From the NCBI RefSeq assembly GCF_900100205.1, contig NZ_FNEQ01000014.1, positions 62,001-126,000 on the forward strand: a stretch of DNA of 64,000 nucleotides. The letters run 5' to 3'. The DNA is from Duganella sp. OV510. Its GTDB lineage: Bacteria > Pseudomonadota > Gammaproteobacteria > Burkholderiales > Burkholderiaceae_D. The stretch's first letter is position 1. Every line of letters starts with the position of its first letter. The notes beneath the pieces were generated by a model, which saw only the letters and a list, made by a program, of their open reading frames with translations, had not been told where the DNA came from and searched no databases. Positions 1-8,342 of the stretch are shown piece after piece. The translations under genes and the position numbers were made by a program.

Positions 1-31
1 GAAAGTCTATTGATGCAGCGCACTAAAAACA

Positions 32-45
32 TTGATCCAAGTCAA
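32..45. promoter_or_regulatory. Putative FNR/Anr-type box upstream of the ior-sox operon
   Basis: TTGAT-CCAA-GTCAA matches the FNR/Anr/Crp-family consensus TTGAT-N4-ATCAA at 9 of 10 positions and is centred about 83 bases before the iorA start. It is the only regulatory-looking sequence seen in the 121 bases before the first gene. No convincing -10/-35 pair was found beside it, so the exact promoter geometry is unknown. Oxygen-responsive control of a molybdenum hydroxylase plus sulfur-oxidising cytochromes would make sense but is inferred. Confidence 0.4.
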
Positions 46-121
46 AATTTTCAAACTGTAAATCTGATGAGTGGTACGATGACCAGCATCGATTTTGGCA
101 ACCTGCAAACGGGAGATCTGG

Positions 122-625
122 ATGGCTAAGCTGAACGTCAACGGCGTGGTACGTGAGTTTGAAGCGGAGGCGGACACGCCGCTGTTGTGGGTGATCCGGG
201 AGCAGCTGGAGCTGACCGGCACCAAGTACGGTTGCGGTGTGGCGCAATGCGGCGCCTGCACCGTGCATATCGATGGACAGCCAATCCGCAGCTGTGTGTA
301 TCCGGCGGCGGCGGTGACGGCGGAGCAGAAGATCGTCACCATCGAGGGACTGTCGCAGGACGGTTCGCATCCCATCCAAAAGGCCTGGGCGGCGCTGGAT
401 GTGCCGCAATGCGGCTTCTGTCAGTCCGGCATGATCATGGCGGCCGCCGCACTGATACGCGAGAAGCCCAAATGTACCGACGCCGACATCGATGCGGCAA
501 TGACCAACATCTGCCGCTGTGGCACCTACAACCGCGTGCGCAAGGCGATCCACGTCGCGGTGCGTGGCGGCGATCCTTCCAGCGCCGGCCTGGCAATCGA
601 ACGCATTGAAGGGAGCAAGGCATGA
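122..625 (+). CDS. iorA: IorA-type (2Fe-2S) subunit of a molybdenum hydroxylase
   Basis: Small iron-sulfur subunit (167 aa) of an isoquinoline 1-oxidoreductase/aldehyde-oxidase type molybdenum hydroxylase; it passes electrons from the Mo site of the partner subunit to an acceptor. The N-terminal half carries a plant-ferredoxin type cluster motif (CGVAQCGAC followed by a later Cys), and the C-terminal half the second cluster motif (CGFC and CRC). The start at 122 is chosen over the longer frame because GGGAG lies upstream and the protein then begins MAKLNVNG, as in the family. It overlaps iorB by 4 bases. The true substrate is unknown; the name reflects homology only. Confidence 0.85.
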   Translation: MAKLNVNGVVREFEAEADTPLLWVIREQLELTGTKYGCGVAQCGACTVHIDGQPIRSCVYPAAAVTAEQKIVTIEGLSQDGSHPIQKAWAALDVPQCGFCQSGMIMAAAALIREKPKCTDADIDAAMTNICRCGTYNRVRKAIHVAVRGGDPSSAGLAIERIEGSKA

Positions 626-2799
626 ACGCGCGCCGCGATTTCCTCAAGCTGGCCGGCGGCCTGGTGGTTGCCTTCCACATTCCATTCGATGCCGCAGCGG
701 CGGAGCAGCCGCAGATCGCCAAGGGCGCCGCCACCACCACGCCGGAAGTGAATGCGTGGGTGGTGGTGAAGCCGGATGACAGCATCGTGATCCGCATCGC
801 CCGCTCCGAGATGGGCCAGGGCACGCTGACCGGCCTGGCGCAGCTGGTGGCGGAGGAACTCGATGCCGACTGGAGCAAGGTCACCACTGAATATCCATCG
901 CCGGGACAGAACCTGGCGCGCAAGCGCGTGTGGGGCAGCTTCTCCACCGGCGGCAGCCGTGGCGTGCGCGAGTCGCATGACTATGTGCGCAAGGGTGGCG
1001 CCATCGCGCGCACCATGCTGGTTCAGGCGGCAGCGGATGCGTGGCAGGTGCCAGCGTCGGAATGCGTGGCGTCCAGCAGCGTCATCACGCACAAGCCGAG
1101 CGGCCGCACCATCAGCTACGGCAAGGTGGCCGATGCCGCCGCCAGGCTGACGCCACCCACCGACGTGGCGCTGAAAGATCCGAAGGACTGGAAGCTGGCC
1201 GGCAAGCGCCTGGCGCGTCTGGATACGGTCGACAAAACCACCGGCGCGCAAATCTACGGCATGGACATCCGCATGCCGGGCATGGTCAATGCGGCCATCA
1301 AGGATTGCCCGGTGTTTGGCGGCACGGTGAAGAGCTTCGATGCTTCCGCCATCGAGAAGCGCCCGGGCATCAAGAAGGTATTCAAGCTGGGTGACAGCGC
1401 GGTAGTGGTGGTGGCCGATACCTGGTGGCGCGCCAAGTCCGCACTGGATGCGCTGACCATTGAATGGGACAAGGGCCCCAACGCCAAGCTGTCGCAGAAG
1501 GACATCAACGCTACGCTGAAGGCCGCGCTGGATGCGCCGGAAGCCGTAGTGGGCAACGCCAATGGCGACGCCCTTGGCGCCATCAAGGCTTCCGCGCGCA
1601 AGATCGAAGCGGTGTATTCCTTCCCGTGGCTGAACCACGCCACCATGGAGACGATGAACGCCACCGCGATCTGGACGCCGGATCGCTGCGAGGTGTGGAC
1701 GCCGACGCAGAACGGCGAGGCCGCACTGGCGGCAGCAACGGAAGCATCGGGCCTGCCGGCCGCCAAGTGCGATGTCTACAAGATGCACCTGGGCGGCGGC
1801 TTTGGCCGTCGCGGCGCCACGCATGACTGGGTGACGCAGGTGGTGAAGATCGCCAGGGAGATGCCTGGCACGCCGGTGAAGCTGATCTGGTCGCGCGAGG
1901 AGGACATGCTGCATGGCCGCTATCACCCGATCACACAGTGCAAGCTGACGGCGGGGCTGGATGCCAAGGGCAATGTGACGGGGCTACATATGCGCATCGC
2001 CGGTCAATCGATTCTGGCTTCGCTGGGCTCCACGCTGAAGGATGGCAAGGACCCGGTGGTCTTCCAGGGCCTGAACGCGCCGGGACCGGAGGCGTCGATC
2101 GGCTACAGCTTCCCGAACCTGCTGGTCGACCATGCAATGCGCAATCCGCCGGTGCCGGCGGGCTTCTGGCGCGGCGTGAACCTGAACCAGAATACGATTT
2201 ACCTGGAGTGCTTCCTTGATGAGGTGGCGCATGCTACCAAACAAGACCCGCTGGCATTCCGCCGCAAGCTGATGGCCGAGCATCCCAAGCATCTGGCGGT
2301 GTTGAATGCGGTAGCCGAGAAGGCTGGCTGGGGCACGCCGCCGCCGAAGGGCGTGTATCGCGGCCTGGCGCAGACCATGGGCTTCGGCAGCTATGTCGCC
2401 GCGTGCGCTGAGGTGTCGGTGGACCGCAAGACAGGCAAGGTGAAGATCCTTCGCATCATCGCCGCCACCGATCCGGGCTACGCGGTGAATCCGCAACAGA
2501 TCGAGGCGCAGGTGGAAGGATCGTTTGTGTATGGCCTGTCGGCGGCGCTGTACGGCGAGTGCACGCTGAAGGATGGCCAGATGGAGCAGCAGAACTTCGA
2601 CACCTATCAGATGCTGAAGCTGGACGAGATGCCGAAGGTGGAGTCGATCATCATGCCATCCGGTGGCTTCTGGGGCGGTGTCGGCGAGCCGACGATTGCC
2701 GTGGCGGCGCCGGCGGTGTTGAACGCCATCTTCGCCGCCACCGGCAAGCGCGTGCGCGACCTGCCGCTGAAGAACCACAGCCTGGTGAAGAAGGCGTAA
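622..2799 (+). CDS. iorB: IorB-type molybdopterin-binding subunit of a molybdenum hydroxylase
   Basis: Large Mo-cofactor subunit (725 aa) of the xanthine dehydrogenase/isoquinoline 1-oxidoreductase beta family. It begins with a Tat-like leader (RRDFLK, then a hydrophobic stretch ending in an Ala run), which suggests periplasmic export folded with cofactor. GGGFGRR near residue 390 is the pterin-binding signature, and GGVGEPT near residue 686 contains the expected catalytic Glu. It is coupled to iorA by ATGA. Two bases separate its stop from soxX. No FAD subunit is encoded nearby, as is usual for IorAB, so electrons probably go to a cytochrome; the downstream c-type cytochromes are candidates. 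Confidence 0.85.
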   Translation: MNARRDFLKLAGGLVVAFHIPFDAAAAEQPQIAKGAATTTPEVNAWVVVKPDDSIVIRIARSEMGQGTLTGLAQLVAEELDADWSKVTTEYPSPGQNLARKRVWGSFSTGGSRGVRESHDYVRKGGAIARTMLVQAAADAWQVPASECVASSSVITHKPSGRTISYGKVADAAARLTPPTDVALKDPKDWKLAGKRLARLDTVDKTTGAQIYGMDIRMPGMVNAAIKDCPVFGGTVKSFDASAIEKRPGIKKVFKLGDSAVVVVADTWWRAKSALDALTIEWDKGPNAKLSQKDINATLKAALDAPEAVVGNANGDALGAIKASARKIEAVYSFPWLNHATMETMNATAIWTPDRCEVWTPTQNGEAALAAATEASGLPAAKCDVYKMHLGGGFGRRGATHDWVTQVVKIAREMPGTPVKLIWSREEDMLHGRYHPITQCKLTAGLDAKGNVTGLHMRIAGQSILASLGSTLKDGKDPVVFQGLNAPGPEASIGYSFPNLLVDHAMRNPPVPAGFWRGVNLNQNTIYLECFLDEVAHATKQDPLAFRRKLMAEHPKHLAVLNAVAEKAGWGTPPPKGVYRGLAQTMGFGSYVAACAEVSVDRKTGKVKILRIIAATDPGYAVNPQQIEAQVEGSFVYGLSAALYGECTLKDGQMEQQNFDTYQMLKLDEMPKVESIIMPSGGFWGGVGEPTIAVAAPAVLNAIFAATGKRVRDLPLKNHSLVKKA

Positions 2800-2801
2800 G
2801 C

Positions 2802-3386
2802 ATGGCCGGGCGAGGGCGCTGGCGTGGCGGCAGGTCAGCGATAGCGCTGTTCCTCAACCTAGCCACGCTCTCGCCCATCGCCGCCGCGTTGCACGCCGCC
2901 CCCGCCGCGCCGGCATCTGCCGCATCAGCGCTCGCCTCCGCCGCCGTGTCGCCCTCCGCAGCTCCCACCGAGCCGCCGCCCGTAGCCGCAGTATCAGCAG
3001 CGGTGCTCGCGGTGACCGGCGACGGCATCCCGCAACCGTCGCCCGGCGCAGCGCCGGGCGACGCCGCACGCGGCCGCGCCATCGTCGCCAATCGTCAGGT
3101 CGGCCTGTGCCTGCTGTGTCATACTGGTCCCATCCCTGAAGAACGCTTTCAGGGCAACCTGGCCACCGACCTGCGCGGCGCCGGCCAGCGCTGGACCGCC
3201 GCCCAACTCCGTCTGCGCATCGCAGACGCCAGCCGCATCAACCCGGACACCATCATGCCCTCCTACTACAAAACCGAAGGCCTGAACCGCGTAGCCGCCG
3301 CCCACCAAAACAAAACCATCCTCACCGCCCAGCAGATCGAAGACGTGGTGGCCTGGCTGCAAACCTTGAAAGACACCACACCATGA
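2802..3386 (+). CDS. soxX: SoxX-like monohaem cytochrome c
   Basis: Periplasmic c-type cytochrome (194 aa), partner of SoxA in the SoxAX complex that joins thiosulfate or other sulfur substrates to the SoxYZ carrier. A hydrophobic leader is followed by an unusually long Ala/Pro-rich linker (about residues 25-80), then one haem-binding CLLCH and a distal Met in the segment DTIMPSYYK. The start at 2802 follows iorB directly. A longer frame opens inside iorB but has no support. It overlaps soxY by 4 bases. The Ala/Pro linker is longer than in typical SoxX. Confidence 0.8.
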   Translation: MAGRGRWRGGRSAIALFLNLATLSPIAAALHAAPAAPASAASALASAAVSPSAAPTEPPPVAAVSAAVLAVTGDGIPQPSPGAAPGDAARGRAIVANRQVGLCLLCHTGPIPEERFQGNLATDLRGAGQRWTAAQLRLRIADASRINPDTIMPSYYKTEGLNRVAAAHQNKTILTAQQIEDVVAWLQTLKDTTP

Positions 3387-3823
3387 AGCGCCGCGACGCA
3401 CTGGCCGCAGGCGCCGGGCTGGCGATGCTGGCGCTGGTCCGCCCCGCATCCGCCACGCCAGCGGAAATGGCCGCCGCCATCAACACCTTCACCGGCGGGG
3501 CCAAACCGCAAACCGGCAAAGTCACGTTCGACATCGCCCAGCTGATCGACAACGGCAACGCCGTCCCGGTAACCATCTCTGTCGACAGCCCGGTAGAAAA
3601 CCTCAAAGCCATCGCCATCTTCACCGAGCGTAATCCGCAAACCGAAGTGGCGATCTTCACGCTGACGCCACGTTCCGGCAAGGCGCAAGTCTCCACCCGC
3701 ATCAGGCTCGCCACCTCGCAGCGCCTGGTGGCTGTGGCACGCATGGGCGACGGCAGCTACTGGTCGCACCAGGTCGAAGTCATCGTCGCGCTGGCGGCGT
3801 GCGTGGAAGGGGAGATACAGTAA
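3383..3823 (+). CDS. soxY: SoxY-like sulfur carrier with an AAC-type arm
   Basis: Periplasmic carrier subunit (146 aa) with a Tat-like start (MKRRDALAAGAG). The body matches the SoxY immunoglobulin-like fold. The carrier Cys is kept at residue 140, seven from the end, but it sits in ALAACVEGEIQ instead of the canonical swinging arm GGCGG. I recall a named paralogue group called SoxY-related AACIE arm proteins that this matches. Its partner soxZ overlaps by one base (TAATG). A covalently carried sulfur substrate on Cys140 is inferred; whether it is thiosulfate-derived is not shown. Confidence 0.78.
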   Translation: MKRRDALAAGAGLAMLALVRPASATPAEMAAAINTFTGGAKPQTGKVTFDIAQLIDNGNAVPVTISVDSPVENLKAIAIFTERNPQTEVAIFTLTPRSGKAQVSTRIRLATSQRLVAVARMGDGSYWSHQVEVIVALAACVEGEIQ

Positions 3824-4149
3824 TGGCCCGCGCCCTGATCCACATGCCGGCCACCGCAAAGCGCGGCGAAATCATCGAGATCCGCGCGCTGATCGGCCAC
3901 CCGATGGAAACCGGCTACCGCGTCGGTGCCGACGGCAAGCTGCTGGCGCGCGACATCATCCGCAGCTTCGCCTGTCACTACAACGGCGAACAAATCTTCG
4001 GCGCCGAACTGCACCAGGCCATCTCCGCCAATCCCTACATCGCCTTCTTCACCATCGCGACGGAAAGCGGCACGCTGGAATTCGCCTGGCAAGGAGATAA
4101 CGGCTTCACCCACACCGAAAAAACCGGCATCACGGTGAGCACGGCATGA
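3823..4149 (+). CDS. soxZ: SoxZ, partner of the SoxY carrier
   Basis: Small beta-sandwich protein (108 aa) that forms the SoxYZ heterodimer and presents the carrier arm to SoxAX and other Sox enzymes. The sequence shows the family pattern of a KRGEIIEIRALIGHPMETGYR segment early on and a C-terminal strand with WQGDNG. It has no signal peptide, in line with SoxZ being co-exported with SoxY. The start at 3823 overlaps the soxY stop as TAATG; an upstream in-frame start inside soxY is ignored. It overlaps soxA by 4 bases. Confidence 0.85.
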   Translation: MARALIHMPATAKRGEIIEIRALIGHPMETGYRVGADGKLLARDIIRSFACHYNGEQIFGAELHQAISANPYIAFFTIATESGTLEFAWQGDNGFTHTEKTGITVSTA

Positions 4150-4889
4150 AGCTGGCGGCCTTCCTCATGATCGCCGCCTCGGCACTGGCTGCCGACGAAC
4201 GCCGCTCCGGCGCCGACTTCATGAGCCCCGCCACACAAGCCATGCAACGCGACGACGCGCAGAATCCCGCCATGTTGTGGATCAGCGGCGGTGAAGCGCA
4301 ATGGAGCACGCCTGCTGGCAGTAGCGGCAAATCCTGTGCCAGCTGCCACGGCGACGCGCGCGACAGCATGCGCGGCGTGGCCGCCCGCTTCCCGGCCTTC
4401 CACCAAGGCAGAACCGTCAACTTGAACCAGCGCATCAACATCTGCCGCGAACAGAAGCAGCAGGCCAAGCCTCTGCCCGTAGAAAGCGAAGAACTGCTAG
4501 GACTGGAAGCCTACGTCGCCATGCAATCGCGCGGCATGCCCGTCACGCCACCGCAGGACACCGGCACCAAAGCCAGCGCCGCGCGCGGCCAGCAGCTGTA
4601 CTTCCAGCGCATCGGACAACTCAACCTCTCATGCGCGCAATGCCACGACCAGCAAGCAGGCAAGCGGCTGGCCGGCAGCACCATCCCGCAAGCACACGCC
4701 AGCGCCTACCCGATCTACCGGCTGGAATGGCAGGGCATGGGCAGCCTGCAAAGACGCCTGCGCAACTGCATGAGCGGCGTGCGCGCCGAGGTGCCTGCCT
4801 TCGGTGCGCAGGAACTGGTGGAACTGGAAGCCTGGCTCGCTGTGCGCGACCAGGGCATGAAGATCGAAACGCCTGGAGTACGACCATGA
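4146..4889 (+). CDS. soxA: SoxA-like dihaem cytochrome c
   Basis: Catalytic cytochrome (247 aa) of the SoxAX complex. After a cleavable leader it has two haem sites, CASCH (about residue 62) and CAQCH (about residue 160), and a later Cys in RNCMSGVRAE that corresponds to the cysteine ligand of the active haem. Both haem motifs are present, so it belongs to the dihaem class. It is coupled to soxZ and to the next cytochrome gene by ATGA overlaps. Oxidative linkage of a sulfur substrate to SoxY Cys140 is the expected reaction. Confidence 0.85.
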   Translation: MKLAAFLMIAASALAADERRSGADFMSPATQAMQRDDAQNPAMLWISGGEAQWSTPAGSSGKSCASCHGDARDSMRGVAARFPAFHQGRTVNLNQRINICREQKQQAKPLPVESEELLGLEAYVAMQSRGMPVTPPQDTGTKASAARGQQLYFQRIGQLNLSCAQCHDQQAGKRLAGSTIPQAHASAYPIYRLEWQGMGSLQRRLRNCMSGVRAEVPAFGAQELVELEAWLAVRDQGMKIETPGVRP

Positions 4890-5200
4890 AGCTATTCGCC
4901 ATCACCCTGCTGGCTGCGGCCAGTGCCAGCACCAGCGCCGCCGAGCCGCAGCTTATCCCGACGGCCGCGCGCCTGGCCGCCACCTGCGCCGCCTGCCATG
5001 GCACCGCAGGCCACACGCAAGGCAGCACGCTGCCCGCGCTGGCAGGCCAATCGCAGCAAGCACTGTCGGCCAGCCTGCACGCCTTCAAGACCGGCAAGCG
5101 AGACGCGACCATCATGACGCAGATCGCCAAAGGCTATACCGACGAACAGATCGAACTGCTGGCAGCGTACTTCGCCGCGCAGAAGAAGGAGGCCAAATGA
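4886..5200 (+). CDS. Small class I cytochrome c, FccA/SoxE-like
   Basis: Periplasmic monohaem cytochrome (104 aa). It has a leader of about 19 residues ending in an Ala-rich stretch, a single CAACH haem motif and a likely Met ligand in DATIMTQIAKGYT. It overlaps soxA and the following flavoprotein gene by 4 bases each, so the two products are probably made together as a flavocytochrome c (FccAB/SoxEF). It would take electrons from the flavin subunit and pass them to the respiratory chain. The start at 4886 is set by the ATGA overlap; a much longer upstream frame is a shadow of soxA. Confidence 0.8.
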   Translation: MKLFAITLLAAASASTSAAEPQLIPTAARLAATCAACHGTAGHTQGSTLPALAGQSQQALSASLHAFKTGKRDATIMTQIAKGYTDEQIELLAAYFAAQKKEAK

Positions 5201-6471
5201 AACGCCGCCAATTCATCCAGGCCGCCGGCGCGGCTGGCGCCACCTCGCTGCTGGCCGGCTGCGCCAGCAGCGGCGGCCAGGCCAGACCGCATGTGGTTGT
5301 CATCGGCGGCGGCTACGGCGGCGCCACCGCCGCGCGCTATGTGCGCCTGTGGAGCGAAAACAGCATCGACGTCACGCTGATCGAACCCAATGCCAGCTTC
5401 ATCTCCTGCCCGCTATCCAACCTGGTGCTGGGCGGCGCAAAGCAGATCGGCGAGCTGACCATGTCGATCAACGCGCTGGCCGGCAAACATGGCGTGCGCA
5501 TCATCCGCGACACCGTCACCGGCATCAACGCCGGACAGCGCACGCTGGCGCTGGCAGGCGGACAGACGCTCCGCTACGACCGCCTGATCGTCTCGCCCGG
5601 CGTCGACTTCATGTGGGACCAGTTGCCCGGCATGCTGAAGCCAGGCGCACAGGACAGCATCCTGCACGCCTGGAAGGCCGGCGCGCAAACCGTCGCCCTG
5701 CGTGCGCAGCTGGAATCCATGCCGGACGGCGGCGTCTACGCCATGACCATCCCGCCGGCGCCATACCGCTGCCCACCCGGCCCGTATGAGCGTGCATCGC
5801 AAGTGGCGTTCTACTTCAGCCGCCACAAGCCGAAATCCAAGGTGCTGATCCTGGACGCCAACGATGACGTGGTGTCCAAAGGCCCGCTGTTCAAGAAGAT
5901 CTGGAAGGAGCGCTACAGCGGCATCATCGACTACCGCCCGGCATTCCGCACCACCGACATTGACGCCGGCGCGCGCACCGCCATTTCCGAACTGGGCGAC
6001 AAGGTAGGCGCCGATGTCCTCAACGTCATCCCGCCGCAGCGCGCCGGCAGCATCGCCGTGCAAGCCGGCCTGGCCAACGCCAACGCGCGCTGGTGCGCGG
6101 TGGATTTCCTTACGTTCGAATCGACGCAGGCGAAAAACATTCACGTGCTGGGCGACGCCATCGCCGTCGCGCCGCTGATGCCCAAGTCCGCGCACATGGC
6201 CAACCAGCACGCCAAGGTGTGCGCTGCCGCCGTGATCGACCTGCTCAACGGCCGCGCGCCCTACGCCCAGCCGATGCTGACCAACACCTGCTACAGCTAC
6301 GTCTCCGACCACGACGTCATTCATGTCGCCTCGGTCCACGCCTACAGCACGGAAAAGAAAACCATGCTGGTGGTGCCCGGCTCCGGCGGCGTCTCGGCGG
6401 CCGCCAGCGCGCTGGAAGGGGAATATGCGATGAACTGGGCGCGCAACATCTGGGCCGACACGCTGGGCTAG
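5197..6471 (+). CDS. fccB: Flavocytochrome c sulfide dehydrogenase flavoprotein (FccB/SoxF-like)
   Basis: FAD enzyme (424 aa, normal for the family) of the sulfide:quinone/FccB group. The Tat-like N-terminus (MKRRQFIQAAGAAGA, then LLAGC) is followed by the dinucleotide-binding motif VVVIGGGYGGATAA. FISCPLSN holds the redox Cys found near the flavin in FccB. The usual C-terminal FAD contact (HVLGDA) is present near residue 318. It pairs with the cytochrome overlapping its start. Expected role: oxidising sulfide or sulfane sulfur, or reactivating SoxYZ. Its end overlaps the convergent binding-protein gene by 4 bases. Confidence 0.85.
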   Translation: MKRRQFIQAAGAAGATSLLAGCASSGGQARPHVVVIGGGYGGATAARYVRLWSENSIDVTLIEPNASFISCPLSNLVLGGAKQIGELTMSINALAGKHGVRIIRDTVTGINAGQRTLALAGGQTLRYDRLIVSPGVDFMWDQLPGMLKPGAQDSILHAWKAGAQTVALRAQLESMPDGGVYAMTIPPAPYRCPPGPYERASQVAFYFSRHKPKSKVLILDANDDVVSKGPLFKKIWKERYSGIIDYRPAFRTTDIDAGARTAISELGDKVGADVLNVIPPQRAGSIAVQAGLANANARWCAVDFLTFESTQAKNIHVLGDAIAVAPLMPKSAHMANQHAKVCAAAVIDLLNGRAPYAQPMLTNTCYSYVSDHDVIHVASVHAYSTEKKTMLVVPGSGGVSAAASALEGEYAMNWARNIWADTLG

Positions 6472-7193
6472 CGGTAGCGCGCCAGGATCTGGTCGATGCT
6501 GCCGTCCTTCAGCAGCGTATCGATGGCGCGGCTGACCTCATCGAACGGAATGCGCGATTTCTGCGAAAACGCGCACTGCGCCTTGTAGGCGGAAAACACC
6601 AGGTCGGCGCGCAGCTTCAGCTCCGGCGTGCCGCGTTGCAGGTAGTTCAGCGTGGCCTCGCTGATCATCGTGTACGGCACCTTGCCGGCGATCATCTGCT
6701 GGATATTCGCCTCCATATTCGCCGCATCCACGCGGCGGAAGCGGCTGCCCAGCACCAGCTCCACGCGCTGGTACTTGTAGCCGACCACCGTGCCCACCTG
6801 ACGGTCGCGCAAATCCTTCAGCGAGCGCAGGTGCGGCATGTCGCTGCGGGCGGCGATCATCTCGGCATCCGGAAACAGCGGCGGGCTCCAGTTGTACTCG
6901 CCATCGATCCAGAACGGCATCACATAGCACATGGCGTCGGCGCGGCCGCTCATCAGCGCCGGCGTCACCTCCGGGCTGTCCGCATTCAGATAGACCGGGC
7001 GGCGCCCCAGGCGCTGCGCCAGCACGTCGCCGAAGTCCTTGACGATGCCGCCGGCCACCACGCCGTTCTGGAAGCGCGCAATCGGCATCGCCTGATCGAC
7101 CGGCGCCAGCATCACCAGCTCGCCGGGACCGGCAAAGGCACAGGCGCACGTGGCCCACAGGACGGCGGCAGGAAGGCGTATTCGGGAAGGCAT
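6468..7193 (-). CDS. Periplasmic solute-binding protein, amino-acid ABC family 3
   Basis: Protein of 241 aa with a short signal peptide (LPAAVLWATCACAFAGP) and the two-lobe pattern of SBP_bac_3, including the hinge-region segment QVGTVVGYKYQRVE. No permease or ATPase gene is adjacent, so it may be an orphan receptor or work with a distant transporter. It has no clear general-acid ligand-binding signature that I can read, so the ligand is unknown. It is convergent with fccB, overlapping it by 4 bases. Confidence 0.7.
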   Translation of the reverse strand: MPSRIRLPAAVLWATCACAFAGPGELVMLAPVDQAMPIARFQNGVVAGGIVKDFGDVLAQRLGRRPVYLNADSPEVTPALMSGRADAMCYVMPFWIDGEYNWSPPLFPDAEMIAARSDMPHLRSLKDLRDRQVGTVVGYKYQRVELVLGSRFRRVDAANMEANIQQMIAGKVPYTMISEATLNYLQRGTPELKLRADLVFSAYKAQCAFSQKSRIPFDEVSRAIDTLLKDGSIDQILARYR

Positions 7194-7433
7194 GCCCCAT
7201 TATAGCCGCTGTATGTTGGCGCCCGCACATGCAGGCACGGATGCCTATGGCACTCTGTGATTCCTGAATGACTAGCATTGGAGAATCATCTTAAGCAAGG
7301 CGTTGCAAGAAAAGCATATGCCAAGCACTGCACGCTGCTTGAATTTCCTCGCAGCAAACGAGCGCTGAACTCTACAGGCCTTATGTAGACTGAAACCAGC
7401 ACCGACCTCACGTCTAAAACACAGGAGATCATC

Positions 7434-8342
7434 ATGACCCATACCCTAGCCGCAGTATTTGAAACCCGTGCCGAAGCCACCCACGCCCGCAACGCCCTGC
7501 AGCAGAACGGCTTTGACGCCAGCGCCATCCAGGTCCACGATTCCGGCAGCGTGGCCGGCACCGCCCGCATCAACGACGACGCCTCCATCCTCGGCAACGT
7601 CAAACAGATGTTCAGCGAACTGTTCGGCCGCGACCACGCCGACCAGCACGTCTACGCCGAAGCGCTGAATCGCGGCCACAGCGTGCTGTCGCTGGAAACC
7701 GGCTCGCTGGCCGAAGCCGAGCGCGCCGCCGACATCATCGACGACTTCAACCCGATCGACATCGACGAACACGAATCGATGTGGCGCGCCAGCGGCTGGG
7801 GCGCGGACGTGTTGCGCAGCGGCACCGGCCCGCTGCAAACCAGCGTCGGCGCACAGCAGGCCGCGCCGGAACAGCACGGCATCCGTCCGCGCGAGGATGC
7901 GGTGGTGTTTGCCCGCTCCGAACAGGTGGTGCTGGCGCCAGGCTCGCTACAGCGCGGCGACGTGGTTAGCGGCACCATGCCGCTGGCCGCCGAAGCGGTG
8001 GCCGACATCCAGAACACCGTGCAGCGCAGCGGCATGCGCATCTACCCGCGCGATGCCGGCATCAACCAGGACAGCATCGACATCCTGACCGGCAACGAGC
8101 AGGCGGACGACGACTACTTCCGCTCGCACTGGGAAAAGACCTACACCGGCGGCACCTACCAGGAATACGACCCGGCCTACCGCTACGGTGAATCGATGAA
8201 AGGCAACCCCGGCTACCGCGACAAGGAATGGAACGACATCGAACCGGACCTGCGCGCCAGCTGGGAAAGCAAGCAGCCGCAATCGAGCTGGGACAAGTTC
8301 AAGGATGCGGTGAAGCATGGCTGGGAACGCATCACCAGCTAA
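7434..8342 (+). CDS. Hypothetical stress-type protein (YflT/GSP17M-like N-terminus)
   Basis: Protein of 302 aa, without signal peptide or membrane segment. The first 70 residues (LAAVFETRAEATHARNALQQ, then GFD) resemble the ferredoxin-like fold of general stress protein 17M. The middle is low in recognisable motifs. The C-terminal 80 residues contain repeated aromatic/charged patches (YRYGESMKGNPGYRDKEWND) seen in dehydration- or stress-associated hypotheticals. A good ribosome site (AGGAG, 8 bases before ATG) supports the start. The 240 bases upstream are free of genes and no promoter could be assigned with confidence. The end overlaps jetD by 11 bases, convergently. Confidence 0.6.
   Translation: MTHTLAAVFETRAEATHARNALQQNGFDASAIQVHDSGSVAGTARINDDASILGNVKQMFSELFGRDHADQHVYAEALNRGHSVLSLETGSLAEAERAADIIDDFNPIDIDEHESMWRASGWGADVLRSGTGPLQTSVGAQQAAPEQHGIRPREDAVVFARSEQVVLAPGSLQRGDVVSGTMPLAAEAVADIQNTVQRSGMRIYPRDAGINQDSIDILTGNEQADDDYFRSHWEKTYTGGTYQEYDPAYRYGESMKGNPGYRDKEWNDIEPDLRASWESKQPQSSWDKFKDAVKHGWERITS

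Noticed and set aside
526..1926. A long antisense frame across iorA and iorB, and similar ones across jetC, dnaA, yidC and the VanZ gene
   Set aside because: All have the composition expected from codon bias of the real genes and no recognisable domain.
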